Source of the DNA: Puccinia triticina
Taxonomy: Eukaryota; Basidiomycota; Pucciniomycetes; Pucciniales; Pucciniaceae
NCBI RefSeq assembly: GCF_026914185.1
Contig: NC_070558.1
Location: 3,844,001 to 3,908,000, forward strand
Direction: 5' to 3'
DNA: 64,000 bases
Within the stretch, counting starts at the first letter, position 1. Each line of letters starts with the position of its first letter. Below are positions 24,345 to 37,165 of this stretch, in pieces. Under the pieces are notes generated by a model. That model was not told the DNA's origin. It was given only the letters and a program-made list of their open reading frames with translations, and ran no database searches. A program made the translations under genes and the position numbers.

Positions 24345-26441
24345 GCTGTGAAGAAAGGCAAGCACTTTCCACAGTCCAGACCCTCAGACCCAGACTTAAA
24401 CCAAAGACCCCAGCTGACAAGTGTAACTCTTGCTTGGTAGCAGAAGCAAGACCCAATAAGGTCAACGCGCAAGGTTTAGGAAAAACAAGAAACAAAAGAC
24501 CAGAGTATGTGCTAGAGGCAAGAAGATCTGAACTGACAGATAAACTGATCTGTTCATGTTCCATCACAGAAACCTTGCTGCACAACTCAGTCCCAAAATA
24601 TCCTTGGACTTGCTCCTAGACAGAATTACAGAGAGCAAACCCAGCAATCAGGTTTCTCTTCAGCCGTACTGCCAGGACAAAAATAAGCTGATACAATAAT
24701 GCTTGTCTGGCATTGGTAAGCCTAAAGAGGATAGAAAAGCAAATTAAGATCAAGAGGAAAAACTGATTGAGAGCTTGTTGTGTTATAGATATTCTCAAAT
24801 ATCAATCACTCACATCCTTTCTCACACTTCACATCATCCATAAGCCCGGAAGCAGAATCTTTACTCCCAGTTGTAGCAGTCTTGGACTGCTCTCAGGTAG
24901 AGATTTGGATAGCTTTACAATTGTAGCTTGTTATCAATTGTGGTTACAAGAATCTAACTGGAAAGATAACTCTCACTTGTTCCATTTATTTTATATATGA
25001 ATCTAGTTGCATAATCTATTGATTGTAACATACATCATACATGCTATGCAAACTGATCACAAAAACTGATCCAGATAAACTGGGAACCACAATGGGTTGA
25101 CTGAAAAAACAGTGATTAAGAGAGTTTTGCAATCTAGTCAGCTGGTACAATGAAACTAGACTTGCATGATGCAAAGATTGAGACATACATACCTGCTAAG
25201 CCTGATTGGTTGGGGAGGGGATGTCAAAAGAACAATTGGTTGAGATTTCACTATGGGGCAAGTCTGGGGCCAGTGCTTCTGTGGTGCCACTGTGACCCCA
25301 CATGGCAAAAAGTGCATCTGGGGCCACACTTAACAAAGCCTGCGAGCCAAGAATGTATCTAATACACTACTTTTAATGTGTAATACCATAATTTAGCAGT
25401 CTTTTGGCACCGCTAGGCTAAACTAAAATGTAGTGCACATTCTATAGCAATTACAGCTAACAGAAACTGGGGGGAAAGTGCAATTTCAACTACAAATCAA
25501 AACTAATTTAGTGTAGCAGGCCACTAATTAGCTGTAATTTTGCCTTAGTGGGCTGTTGGTCTTAACAGGTTTGTATCATGGTAAAACTAAACACCCTAGA
25601 TCATTAGTGGCAAATGCTACACTATATTTTTAGTGGTGCTGATTACATTTAATGTAATAGACATTGTTGCACAAGCACCACAAAGTGTGCAGGTGCAAGT
25701 GGGGCTTACACTCACTTAACACAATTCCCCCCTAATGGCAGGCTTTCTGTGGCTGGTGGCAAAGCTACCCCTCCCACAGGGAGGGACTTGTGTATAATTG
25801 TAACTTTTAAGCAGGAGCAGGAAGGTCTTTTGGCTGGGAGGCTTTTAATTTTTTTTATAACTCCTCCCCTGGCATCTCCATGCAACTGAACCAAATATAC
25901 CATATGCTACATCACCTTCCCTACAATTTGATCTGCTCAAATTTATCTCTATCATCATTGATTGACCTTCAATAATGTTTCCAAAAATTGAAGTGTTCCC
26001 AATGGGGATCCATCAGTTTGTGACTCTGGCAATAATTTTTCCAGCTACAAGACGAGTGGCTCAAATTTCTCCCAAGGACAGAACCTACAATTATGTCTAT
26101 TCAGTTTGCTTTTGTCAGTTTTGGCTTTTTGTGTAGCAGATACTTTCTCCTCCGGCTTGAAGTGAGAGATATCTCACAAGCCTCTCCTATGGAGAACGCT
26201 CGGCGCGGGTCCCCCGAACCTCCGTTTGAGTGGCTTTGTTAAGCTAGGGGCTTACGACTAAAAAGGAGGATGTTGGCATGAAGTTATCTCCAAATGGGCT
26301 CATTGATTGATTGGTTACTTTACAAACAAACAAAATAAGGAAAATAGAAAATTAAAAAAATTAAGACATGTCAGCTTTGGATGCATAGAAACAAAATAGT
26401 ACGACAAAGCAGCTGAAAAGAATGGATGAGAAAAAGGAGAT
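24345..26441. other. Gene-free stretch
   Basis: AT-rich DNA. Between 25370 and 25650 there are several inverted matches around 'aatgtagtgcac' and 'tgctacactata', which may be a decayed TIR element. No gene is supported here. Confidence 0.4.
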
Positions 26442-29400
26442 TCAAGTTCTCCAGGGATCATTAGGTTCTGTCCAAGGAGTAGCAGCGGAAGATTTGGAGT
26501 CAGGATGATTCCAAGAAGAAGAGTTTGTGGGCATGGATGACTGGCGGTTGGGGGAAGCCGGTTGATGAGGTTTATCTTGTGGGGAATGAGTGGCTGTAAA
26601 TTTAGCGATCTCTGAACGGATGGCTGATAGATCAAACGTATTGGGTTGATTGGCCTGTTGAGCTTGATTGGAAGACGTATCAGATGAAAGAGAGGGGGAA
26701 GAATCGAGACTGGCTTTTTGATCAGAGGCCGGTATTCGAGATGTGGAAGCAGATGATGCAGAGCGAGCGTGTGATTGGGGTTCGCGGGGTGGATGATCGT
26801 CGTCCCTGCGAGCAGGTACAGATCCAGAGATTGAGTGAGTCTTCTGGAGGACTAGAGAGGTCGGTCGTACGTTCTTCAGCTTTTTGGTAAAGTTGAAGAT
26901 CATCCGCTTCTTCTCTTCAGCTTCTTTCATCGTCTTCAGCGCCGACGGTTCCTCTTCAGGGGCCTCATCTTCCTCCATCGCGTCCGGCTCGTCGAAGTGA
27001 TCGGCTGTCACTTTAAATCCCAGCTCTGCCAAGACCACTGGCATCTGGGCTCGATAACTCATGTGTCCGACCACGATTCCGGTCAAGTTGACGTTCTCCA
27101 TATCAGGCACTGATGTGACTGGACTTAGCCCAGCCACGGTCTGGATACCTCCCGTTGTAGCTCGATATAGATATCCGAGGATCCAGTCATTTTGGCAGTA
27201 CCCATTGACGAACCGACCAGCGACGACACCTCGAATCTCGCGCCAGGTTTTTGCGGGCGCAGTCACTGTTGCCCCTAGAAGGTAGACTTCCTGAACTATT
27301 CCGTAGGCCTTCTGACGAGCCAATTCAACCAACGCATAGAAGATCGCCCGAGCACCCAGTGAGAATCCGATCAAACTCACTGGCCGGATACCGACGTGAC
27401 GCTTGATTAAGATATCAGCTAGCAATATTCCAGCCGCTCGGGCTCGAGCGAGAGCATTAGACCAAGGATTATCAATCAGATAACCGAGTTTCGTGAGCAT
27501 CAAGGGCCATTGCAATGCACTCATTAACGCCGTCAATACGGTCGCTTGTAAGACTTGTTGTCCCACCTGAGTCAAGACTTCAGAGGTTAAAATCTTGAGG
27601 ATGTTTCCTGTTTCTCCCATCATCTCTGGCTCCCACAGAATCGAAAACACATCTCCCATAGATTGATCCATCACGCTGAACGGCAGTCGAACGTCGTCAT
27701 TCGCACCTTCCATAAATCTAGTTGTAGCGCCCAGATTAGAAGAAAATAAAATCGGTAAGCACGCAAAAGAGAAACTCAACAGAAAGGAAGGTTGTCAAGG
27801 ATAGTTCACTCACCCTGGCAGAGTTAAAAAGACGTTTACTCGGCGATTGTTATGCAATGGAAGGATCTTGAATGTTGTTACCGACTGAGTGCGTTTACCC
27901 ATCCCCCTTCCAGCAATATTCATCCCCGTGACAGTTCCGGCAGTCGTGATGACAGCAGCACCACCAGCTCCGGCGAGGAATCCAGAGGTGCCACCAATTC
28001 CGATGGTTGTAAATCCAGCGGCCAAGCCAGCGCCAATGACGGGTGCCAATAAACCCGCACTGAGACCAATAACCAAACCACCGCCGATCGTAGCCGCGCC
28101 CATCATGACCAATCGTTTCCTTTTCGATTTCCGATCGTGTTCTTGAATTACCTCAGCATTGTTTTCTTTCCTCACATCTTCTTCCACTTCGAGCGCTTCT
28201 GTCAACCGACGCTCAAACAGGACGACATCCATCCACGAAAGACGTAGTTTATGCGCACATCTTCCTAAAAACACCCTCGATCGAGCATCATAGATACTAT
28301 CCACAATCAAAACTAGAAACAAGTCACATAGTACCGTCCACCGAATATCTAGAGTCATCATTTCATCCGAGGCAGAAATCGTTTTCGAAATGCCGGGCAA
28401 CGTGTTGGGTAGCTCATCGGGTTCCGGAGTGGGTTGTTCTTCTCGGTTGGGAGGCTCAGAATGAGGAGGGAAGGAATTCTTCGAAGGTTTGGGCGTTTCT
28501 GAATCATCCACTTCTTCTTTCACGGGTTCAGGAGGTGGATCAGATTTAGGAAGACTGGAAGATTCAGAGCCTGAGGCCCAAGGTATGTTGGAGCTTGCGG
28601 GATCACTTGCGAATGGTTCACCACCTGACTGAAATGAAGTCCGGAAGCCATCGCTATCAGAGGAGCCAAATGGGTTGGTGTTCTCGTTCTTGTTAGTCCA
28701 GGCATTCTCCATACTAGAACGCGATCTGAGAGAGGCGTCGTCACTAACAGATTGGCTTGATGAGTGTTCGAATGATTTTCTTTCTGATCCATCGGACGTG
28801 TTTGAATCAGATGCATCTGGATCATAATTAGGATTTTTGACTGTATGTGTGGTGATCAAACATTCGACTATATCTTCGGCCAAAACTCCATGTTCAGCCA
28901 GCTGCTGAATCATCTGGCGCTCTTAAAATAGTGGATGATGAATATAGTTTGATGTATTTGGAAGGATGGCGAGCAGGCAGATGTGATCAATTGGAAGTCG
29001 CACAGTGAAGTTGAACAAGAAGAAAACAAAAATAATAGAAGATCCAATAAGCTAGGGTTCTGGGACACATGTTGGCTTGAAGATTGAAGTCAACAAACAG
29101 TTGGAAGATTAGTTGAATACGTACCACGGCTTTCGATGTCCATATGCTTACAAAGCTGATCTATGATATGTGAACTCCATCGTTTCATACTTTCAACCGC
29201 TGGAGTGACTTCGTTATGACCGCCTCGTTTCAAGGAATCCAGCATCTCCTTCATCACCAAGCTGCACATCCCGACATAAGCGATCCTCTGAGCTTCGTTC
29301 AATAAATTCTTGGTGGCTTGGAGTTGATTGAGTGCAGTCATGTCATGGTCATAGTCGAATAGGTATTGAGTCTTCTTATTCAAATTGTCTTCATCTGGAT

Positions 29401-29845
29401 CATCGTCAAGTCCTAGCCTAGTATATTTCGATTCTTCTAGATTTTTTGATTTCTCTCGCCAGTCTTCTCCTCTGGATGCAGCAGCCTCTGATAGATCAAG
29501 TAGTTTTCCAATCGCATTTGATGATGGTACGGTCTCTCGTTCCGGACTACTTGCGGTTGCACGCTTCGGTGGAATATATCTGAATTTCTTCTTGTCTTCA
29601 TCATCGTATGCTGAATCGTCTGGTCGGATGACTGGCATCTGGATTAGATACATTCATTTCAGCGAACTAGTTCCACCATGTTGTTATCATCATAATTGTC
29701 CAGAAAAAAAACAGCAGGTGAAATGAATAAGGATGGTGAGGGGGATAGAAAACGGGAAACAGCAAGGGCTTACTTCTTGCCATTCATCATCGTCATCAGT
29801 TTCGGTCTTAACGTTGTTGGTCTTGAGAGTTGTAGTTGGTGCCAT
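26442..29845 (-). CDS. DUF726/TMCO4-type membrane alpha/beta hydrolase, four exons
   Basis: Exons 29845-29774, 29638-29125, 28921-27814 and 27717-26442 join in frame across introns of 135, 203 and 96 bp and give 989 residues. The N-terminal region (to about 200) holds a short helical domain. Residues about 205-390 are acidic, Ser/Pro-rich and probably disordered. Residues about 466-535 are a Gly/Ala-rich hydrophobic region that could form two membrane segments. After VNVFLTLPG comes the hydrolase domain with the nucleophile elbow GFSLG (Ser near 684), followed by VYLLGA and a conserved-looking VNGYCQNDWILGYLYR. This order is that of the TMCO4/DUF726 family, including yeast Mil1; the substrate is not established. 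The C-terminal 180 residues are Ser/Pro/Gln-rich. The start codon opens a 24-residue acidic exon with a good donor (GTAAGC). Confidence 0.88.
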
Positions 29846-30224
29846 AGTTGGGCCAATGGGAGGGGATGTCCTATGGTTTGCTGAGTTGAGGAAAGTGGTG
29901 GTAGGGAATTCGAAAGTCCCTCCCCAAGCGGAATTGTCCCGACAGGATCAATATGGAGTGTCCCCACCGCGCCGCGGAGCTTTGATTGACGAAAGCGGTT
30001 GCGATGCCAAAACCCAAAACTCCGCACCCAGAATAGTCTCCGACATGGCCTCCAGAGTATATGCAGGAGGCGCTGATCATGTGAGTAGAAAAGCCCCATC
30101 TGTGTATGTAGAATCTGCCTAATAGCTTCCAGGGTACTCTTATAACCGGCAAAAAGCTAATCCCTATCCTTAAATTCTATACGTGCAGCTGCTAGGCAGT
30201 ATGAGTAACGCACCAACAGATGAT
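29846..30224. other. 5' flank of the DUF726-type gene
   Basis: Likely promoter and 5' UTR region of the gene read leftwards. Frames on both strands overlap here without coding character. No confident promoter motif was identified. Confidence 0.35.
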
Positions 30225-30392
30225 ATTGGAAGACTTCCCGTAGGATCTACGCCCCCCGTACAGACTAAAATTTCACAGATCTAAACCTCACTTGCTGGTG
30301 ATAAGTGATTGAGATCAAGTTCTCACCAGCCAGTAAGGTTTAACCTGGCCTGACAGATCTGGCTTTTCAGCCCACGGGAAGTCATTGATTTA
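30225..30392. mobile_element. Uninterrupted relative of the 17085 element
   Basis: Ends are 'gaagacttcccgtaggatc' and 'gcccacgggaagtcattg', with the same inner arms 'gctggtgataag' and 'ctcaccagccagtaagg'. It is about 165 bp, matching the 17085-17640 element with its inserts removed. Confidence 0.6.
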
Positions 30393-30436
30393 TGAGGCGG
30401 CGGGGGGTTTTGGTCATATTTCCTGAGGCTTCAAAA

Positions 30437-30660
30437 AATGACTCCCAAATATTGGGAAAAGACTCCCAAATATTGGGAAAAGACTCCCAAATATTGGGAA
30501 AAGACTCCCAAATATTGGGGAAACAACTCCCAAAAGCTGTGTTACGTTGCCTGGACCAACTTTGGGAGTTGTTCTCCTAAATCTGTTTTTGATTTGGGAG
30601 TCATTGCTACCAATTTTAATATTGTTTTGTTGGATCAATGGGAGTCACTGCCCAAAAGGC
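30437..30660. repeat. 21-bp tandem repeat and flanking related DNA
   Basis: Four units of 'actcccaaatattgggaaa' type, each holding the dyad CCCAAATATTGGG, followed by 'actcccaaaagc' and 'tttgggagttgtt' segments. A related stretch in opposite orientation lies at about 42355-42482. Confidence 0.7.
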
Positions 30661-31084
30661 CCTTTTCAGGGGGACCTCCACCCCCGGATAACATTATTAC
30701 ACAACATGTAACCCCTGTGAAGCATATTCCCTCAACAGATAAATAACATCCATTCTACCACCAGGGCCTATGCTGAGTTGGACAGAACAGCTGCAGTAGC
30801 ACAGCATGTATCATGCCGTAGCAGTTTGTGCACTCAGCACCTCTTCTGTGAGGTTCCTGAGCCTGAAACAGCTAGAAGGCTCAAAGGGCTCTACCTTCCT
30901 TGGCATGGGGGAAGCCCTTCTGTCTCACATATGCCTTGCTGTGTGTGGGTCAAAGGGGAGAAAATGTCTCTCCAGCAAAAACTGTTTTCAGTTTTTGCCC
31001 TCACTGAGATGAGGAAAAGATGTTTTCCCCAAGTAGACACTGAAACTGGTAGCTCAAGGAGTGGCACTGCCAGCAAATTTGGCT

Positions 31085-31290
31085 GAGATGAAGTCATCCC
31101 AGTTTAACTGGGATGTACTCAACCAATTTAGAATGGGTTGATCTCATCCAATGAAATATAAACCCAAGGGGTACCTTGCATTTAGGTTTCATCAGTTGAT
31201 ATCAACCAAGTTTAAATTGGTTGAGTTCATCCCAGTTTAAATTGGTTGAGTTCATCCCAGTTTAACTGGGATAACCTCAACCCAGCCAAT
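31085..31290. mobile_element. Short palindromic element with ATCCCAGTTTAACTGGGAT dyads
   Basis: The same 19-bp dyad occurs at about 31096-31114 and 31253-31271, with 'aaattggttgag' and 'ctcaaccaattt' between them in inverted order. Its boundaries are not resolved. Confidence 0.5.
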
Positions 31291-31463
31291 TATGCTGGCA
31301 GTGTGGTGGATGAGGTGCCAAGCCCAAGCCCCCTGCCTAATTGAGTAAAAAAGAACTCAAGTGAAAGGAGAACTTCCTGCGAGATGATGTGATGAGCAGA
31401 AAGGCTAGGGGCACATGGAGAGATTCCTGGGACCCAAGCCTTGCTTGAGTGGCCTACCTATTA

Positions 31464-31662
31464 GGGGGGTTCACAATTGAGTTTTACTAAACTTTAAAGT
31501 AAAATTTAAGGCCTTTATGAACAAAATTTTAAAATTTTGGGAAAATGCACAGCAGTAGGTGATACTGATCAATCAGTGCAATTGATCAATTTTTTAAAAA
31601 AATGGTTATAAACACCTTAAAATGTGTCCCAAAGTTTTGTAAATTTCAATTGTGAAACCCCC
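31464..31662. mobile_element. MITE, second copy of the GGGGGGTTCACAATTG family
   Basis: 199 bp, similar throughout to 17160-17359. TA precedes it (31462-31463) but TG follows it, so the right duplication has mutated. Confidence 0.7.
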
Positions 31663-31714
31663 TGGCCTGGCTGTTGCACCGCTTTGGTGTTCTGGACCTG
31701 AGCTACTGCCAACA

Positions 31715-32110
31715 AAGGTTAGTTACGCTACGCATAACACATAGATAACGGTAATGTAACAGAATTTTTGCCGTTATCTATGTGTTACGCGTAATGTTGG
31801 TGCAATCATGTTATTGCACCACAGGAAGGCCCTTATGTTTATGTTACTTACGTTATTCAATTGGGGCATGCATGGCCCCTGATAACAAGCAAATATCAAG
31901 GCAAAAACAGCCTTAAATGGTCTTTGTTTGCGTTAGCAGCTGATATCAAGCAAATATCAAGGCAAAAACAGCCTTAAATGGTCTTTTTTTGCGTTAGCAG
32001 CTGATATCAAGCAAATATCAAGGCAAAAACAGCCTTAATTGGTCTTTTTTTGCATTATCCAGCGGATAACGCAATAACAGGCCACTTTTTTGAGGCCCAT
32101 TACGTTAGGC
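31715..32110. repeat. GTTACG-rich hairpin and 61-bp tandem triplication
   Basis: At 31728-31794 'cataacacatagataacgg' and its reverse complement form a stem. From about 31883 to 32064 a 61-bp unit containing 'caagcaaatatcaaggc' is present three times. The right edge 'cattacgttaggc' partly mirrors the left 'ttagttacgctacg', suggesting a TIR element. Confidence 0.5.
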
Positions 32111-32117
32111 ATTGTAA

Positions 32118-32792
32118 AGCTCAAAAGTGTTCCTGAGAACCTTTTGCTGAGTGTAGAAAGGGATGTGTGAGGGAACCTCTGCCTTTCATGGGTCACTAGA
32201 CACTAAAACAAGCCCCCCAATCTTAGATTGGAAGGTTTATGTAGTGATAGTAGAGGTGTATCAAAAGATAGCCTACTTTGAGCAGGTGGCTTAAGGGTTA
32301 TGGTGATGTAGCTGATGTGTAAGTGTTTCTAATGTATGTAAGGGTGTAAAACCACAATACAGAGTGGGGCTAATACTGTAGAGTGAGCAAGTATTGTACT
32401 GTTATGGGGTAAGCTGAGTGCAAGTAGTTTGCTGAGGGAAATTACAATTGGGGGGAAGAGAGCCTCCTTAAATAGACAAGAGTGAGACATTTTAGCTCCA
32501 GGGGAACAAGAGAATGAGGGCTGCCCTGAAGGCTACAATGAGGTATTCTGGCTGGTGGTTGACAGGTCACATGAGGTCATGATGTCATATGAGGGAATTC
32601 ATCTAGTGAGAGATAGGAGGTGAGATGTTTTTGCTGGCCTGGCCTGTCAAATGATGTCATCTGCAAGCTGCATGAGGGGTTTTTGCTATCTTGACACCTG
32701 CATGATCCTGCATGATGCCATCTGTCAACTGTCAGACTGTAGCCCCTATTACACTAGTCTACATGCACCTGCAAAGCCTGCATCAAGTGTGC
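32118..32792 (+). repeat. LTR-like repeat, diverged third copy, left part
   Basis: 'gctcaaaagtgttcctgaga' and 'ttttgctgagtgtagaaag' align with the starts of 36254 and 39853, and 'gagagcctccttaaatagac' aligns with their TATA-like segment. The copy appears to continue after the hAT element (34900-35220), where 'ttttggccgtagaatcca' matches the copy at 40855. Confidence 0.45.
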
Positions 32793-32800
32793 ATAACACT

Positions 32801-34891
32801 TAAGGTTGCAACCCGGGCCTCCGGGTTTGGGTACGGCTCTCCCGAGATCCAAACCCGGCATATCTGGCTCTGATGCCAGGTATCCGTCAGATCTCTTGCT
32901 TTTTTTGGAATTTGCGCTACTTGACGTGAATGTGGGATCCCTGATCATCCCTGGACCACCCACCACACAATTTCTCTCGTCCAATGCCTGCAAAACGCCC
33001 TGTTGAAGAAGTGGAAACCAGCTCTGACTCAGACTCAACTCAGATATCAAACAAATCACAGCTCCTGCAAAGACTCAAGATACCAGCAAGAAAAGCTGGG
33101 TCTGGCAGTATTTCAAGACAAGGCGTTTGTCACAATGTTTTTCAGGTCAACAAGAATCCTGGCAGCGGTAATGCGTGCCTTGTAAAACTTGCAGTTGACA
33201 GGAAAGGATTGACAAAAAGTATGGCAAATCACTTGGACCGCGTTCATCGTATATGCAAAGGAAAGTCAAATGCGGTTGCAATCACCAAGTTCTTACAGAA
33301 GGGGAAAGTACCCAAAAAGCTTGATTGTGAATCCTTGACCTCTGCTGTTGCTTGCTTTTTCATTAACTGCAACATCCCATTCCACGACATTGACAATGAA
33401 GACTTTAGAGAAATTCTTCGACTTGCCAATCCAGAAACAACCCGATTTCTATGCAGAAAAGATATTCTTGCTGCCTTCATACGGAAATATTTTGCGCAAG
33501 GACAACAAGTTATCCAACAGCAATTCCACAAACTCGACTCTAGAAAAAGTCTGACATGTGACACTTGGACGTCTCCTAGCAACTTATCTATACTTGGAGT
33601 TACTGCGCACTGGATCACCAAAGACTTTTTACTCAAGTCAATGGTCTTAGCTGCGGTACCAGTCAAAGGCAGCCACGCTTGGATTCACCTTGGCAATGGA
33701 AGTCACCTAGTCAATGTACTTAGGCTTTTGGCATATCTGATAAGATCTTCTGTATCACAGCCAATAACACGTCAAACAACGGGACTATGGGGACCCATTT
33801 GGACACGGCAATCTCTTTCAACTCAAAGGAACACATGCTTGGTTGTATGGCCCATGTGATCAATCTTGCCGCTCAAGCTGGAATAAAAGCTTTTTCCAAA
33901 CCACCACCAGCGCCACCTGCGAGTATGTTGGGGATTCTAAACGATTGACCATCTCCAGATGAATTCTCTAGTATTGTCTCACGCATTGGTGGCTTTGCAA
34001 CCTTTCCGAAGCGCTCGCCACAAAAGTCAGCAGCCTTTGACGGAATTGTCAAAGGTATCATCGGAAAAAAACTCTCGATGATTCAAGATGTTTCCACTCA
34101 ATGGAATTCAACTTTTTCCATGCTTGAAAGGGCATTGAAACTTTGCGATTGCATAAAAATCTTTTGCAAAACAAACAACTTGAACAAAGAATATGACCTC
34201 CCTACCAGCAAATGGAAGACAGTCCAACAGATTTGCAATTTCTTGGAACCTCTCAATGAAGCGACAGAAACGGTCTCGCTTGATAAAACCACCTCACTTG
34301 TCTTTGGAGCACCGGTATACATCTGTTTAATACAAAGGCTCCATGAGGTAAGCCTTTTGACAGTTGATTTCAAGTTCCAACTTCATTGCTCTTTCTTTTA
34401 CTAACTTGGGGTTTTGGTCTAATCTCAAAACAGGCGAGTACACAGTATGACGCTGAGGGACTCATTCCAGCAGCCAAAGACATGCTTGATAAGCTGATGG
34501 GTTATTTCTACGCTGCTATGGAAAAACCGGTCTATCTCTGCTCGATGCTGCTTGATCCGCGTATTAAAACACACAAACTCACTCCTGAAGCCCTCACTGC
34601 CAGCAATCTGGAGGCACTGATCTGCTTGAAAAGCTGGCTTGCTCGGGATTTTATTGATATCAATGCCATCAAAGTGGATTCTCTTTGATATTGTTTTTTT
34701 TGCATGCATTTATGGCTTGAATGATATAACAAAATGAAATTTTGGCCTACTTTTTTGTCTACCCTGTGCCTCCACCTGCGTACCCAGGTATCCAATTTGA
34801 TACCAGACTGCTAGAAATGCACCCGTGACCCAACCCAACCCGGTATCCAATTGGGTAGCGCCAGATCATTGGGGTTTGGGTCGCAACCTTA
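32801..34891 (+). mobile_element. hAT-superfamily DNA transposon
   Basis: The element begins TAAGGTTGCAACCC and ends with GGGTCGCAACCTTA, nearly exact inverted repeats. The 8-bp sequence ATAACACT stands directly outside both ends (32793-32800 and 34892-34899), the diagnostic duplication length of hAT elements. Subterminal DNA at both ends is rich in 'acccgg/gggtttggg' motifs. It contains a broken transposase gene and has inserted into an LTR-like repeat. Confidence 0.92.
32984..34688 (+). pseudogene. Broken hAT transposase
   Basis: From ATG 32984 the frame encodes a degenerate BED-type finger (CLVK where CxxC is expected, then HLDRVH), then helical and catalytic-type segments (SRKSLTCDTWTSPSNLSILGVTAHW). 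Near 33690-33730 the frame shifts: the following hAT-like segment (DKIFCITANNTSNNGT, LGCMAHVINLAAQ) lies in another frame. A TGA at 33946-33948 breaks that frame, after which DVSTQWNSTFSMLERAL continues. An 86-bp GTAAGC...CAG intron (34348-34433) is intact. The product ends at 34688 without the usual C-terminal dimerisation region. It cannot make active enzyme. Confidence 0.88.
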
Positions 34892-35239
34892 ATAACACTG
34901 CATGACATGTGCATAGCTCAATTTAATGAGTTCAGCTGATGAGGTAGGGTATATGTGAAGGGTAGACAAGCTGTCAGGGTGGTCCATGTAACAGATTACA
35001 TGGTCCTGGTTAGGTGTGGTTCATGTAATGGATTAAATGCCCTGAGTATGGTGTTTTGAAGGGGTTGTAACTTGTGATACAGAGGGTTTGTTCATGGTGT
35101 CCTGTGTAGTTTTGGCCGTAGAATCCAGTGGTGCCGCCATATTGGTTGATTTGAGAGTGTACATATGAGAAAAAAAGGAAATTTTGAAATGGGCTAGATG
35201 GGTAACCATAAAGCATACAACAGCGTGGGACTTAAAATG

Positions 35240-35345
35240 ACACTGTTATTAGTAAAGTAACGGGGAGCCCCTAGTAACAAGGGTGGTTACGTTACCCAAA
35301 AAAGTTGGATAACGTAGAGTAACATAACTACCCTTTGTTGCTACT
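35240..35345. repeat. Short GTAAC-rich inverted repeat
   Basis: 'agtaacaagggtggttacg' at 35272 and 'gtaacataactaccctttg' near 35319 are imperfect inverted copies around 'ttggataacgta'. It is probably a small MITE. Confidence 0.45.
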
Positions 35346-36253
35346 GCTCTGGGCCAAGAGAGATGAGAGATTGTATGTCATGCTTGCTGTGGGAAAATTT
35401 GCATGGATCCTCCTGTGTGATATCTACCAATCATAGGCTAGCAGATCCTGTTAGGGAGCAGATCTAATTCTACACCACCAATTTGTTTCCTTGGATGTGC
35501 TGTGGGGTCTAAAACAGGGCAGGCTAGACCTGTACACCTTGCATCTGACAGTAGGTGCAGGTCAACTGCAGCAATGGGTCAGATTTATTGGTCTGAACCA
35601 TCTGAACAATGTGTCAGGCCAACCCTGCCAACACATCACTTTGGAATTGTGCTTGAGTCAGGGGAAATGTAACACAATCCGGCCCTGGGGAGCAGGCCAA
35701 CATCCTCTGTAGGTGGGGCCAGTCCAGAATCCACATGGGCTTTCCCAACCAGTAAATAGAAGGGCTTGCCCAAATGAGCAAGCCAATGCTTTCAACTGGC
35801 TGGTTCCACAATGAAAAAAGGCAAGGAACACCTTGGTGATCATTCCCTTGTAGACCAACCTCATTCTTTGGTTGAGCCAATGTCAAGCCAGTCAAGAATT
35901 GAAAAAAATAGGTTTTTGAATCAAGTGTTCCGTGCCTTTCTCCATCTAAGGGAAAAGGCTACACAGGAGATAAATTACACAAAAGAATAAATTACATGTG
36001 AGGTCTTCAAGAATTGGAGGATCTTCCACAATGAGAAGACTCACAAAATTGGTATTAGTGTTACTTGTTTGCTCTAACCAGCAATGCAAAACAAATGGTG
36101 TCTAGTTGATCAAGGCATAGCACTGCTCCAATGCTGGGGTTTTTGGGGTGGTGAAGGAGAACTTGGTTTCAACCCTGGGTGAGGTCATTTTTGGTGATCT
36201 AACCCTTTGTTGTCAACCCAATACCCACCACGGCACCAATGGCAGGCCCACAT
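35346..36253. other. Gene-free stretch
   Basis: No gene supported. Frames at 35491-35895 on both strands overlap and have no recognisable content. Confidence 0.4.
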
Positions 36254-37165
36254 TGTGAGACTCAAAAGTTGTTGTGAAATCCTTTTGCTGAATGGAGAAG
36301 GGGATGATGGAGGTGCAAACTCTGCCCTTCTATACTATCAGATAACAAGACCCACCAAGCTAAGCTTGGCAAGTTTTAATCAAGTGATAGGTCTGGTTCC
36401 AGATGCAGGTGTTCAATGACAGGTATGTGAAAGATGTGAGGGTTTATGATGATTGAAAAGGGTAAAAGTTGACTTGATTTTTCTGGTGGGGTTTGAACAC
36501 AGGTCCTCAAGAGGGTGATATAAAACGTTGAGAAGAGTGCCTAGGCTGAGAAGGGTATATGTCTCAGTTGGGAGTTGAAGCAGGAACCAGTTAACTTGTG
36601 ACAGGCAGGTGATATGTCACCCAAGAGATATGAGACTATGAGAATATGAGAGTGAGCTCAGTGGTTATTGCAGATATGAGGGATGATGTGGTATGTTATA
36701 AGGGTTGACATAAAGTGTAAGGATGATGATGGCTATGGGTGGTATCTGTATAACTGGTGGGTACTGAACTGAGGGAAAAACAACTGGGGGAGAGAGCTCC
36801 TTATATAGACAAATGTGAGGGATTTTAGCTACAAGGGGGACCCTGGATGAGGGATTTTAGCTGATGGACTGTGTACAAGTGGTTTCATGACTCAGAAGAT
36901 AGTAAATACAGGCAAAAAGTGGGGTGAGAAATGAAAGATGATGTCATGCTAATGCAAGGAGTGCAGGAATGGGTTCAGAAGACTACATGCAGCTGCAAGG
37001 GGTGAATAACTGAAGCGGGGACATGTCAAATACAGAAGAAATGGGGTTGGTCCTTAGCATATGCAGTGGAGATAAGAGGGATAGAAAAGAGTATGTGTTT
37101 GTCTGGGGCTGAGTATGTGTATACCCAGGAAGGGTGACAGGTTGATGACTGGGGCATGTAAAACA
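36254..37165 (+). repeat. LTR-like repeat, first of a direct pair
   Basis: About 910 bp match 39853-40766 in the same orientation, at high identity in the first 170 bp ('gcaaactctgcccttctata'). A TATA-like 'gctccttatatagac' stands near 36792. The two copies are 3.6 kb apart, as for LTRs, but the DNA between them holds only satellites and MITEs and no pol-like frame. Ends are approximate. Confidence 0.55.
36562..36635 (-). other. tRNA-Asp-like sequence (pseudo-tRNA)
   Basis: On the minus strand a stretch resembles tRNA-Asp: an A-box-like 'cttgggtgacatatca', the anticodon arm 'gcctgtcac' with loop CTGTCAC (GTC anticodon) and a T-arm 'gcttcaactccc'. The first five bases of the acceptor arm can pair (TCTCA with TGAGA) but the rest do not. 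It lies inside an LTR-like repeat and is repeated in the second copy. Confidence 0.35.

Noticed and set aside
24143..24619. 158-residue frame with Asp-Pro-rich repeats
   Set aside because: Half of it is the 42-bp tandem repeat, an equally long frame exists on the other strand, and the remainder has no known content.
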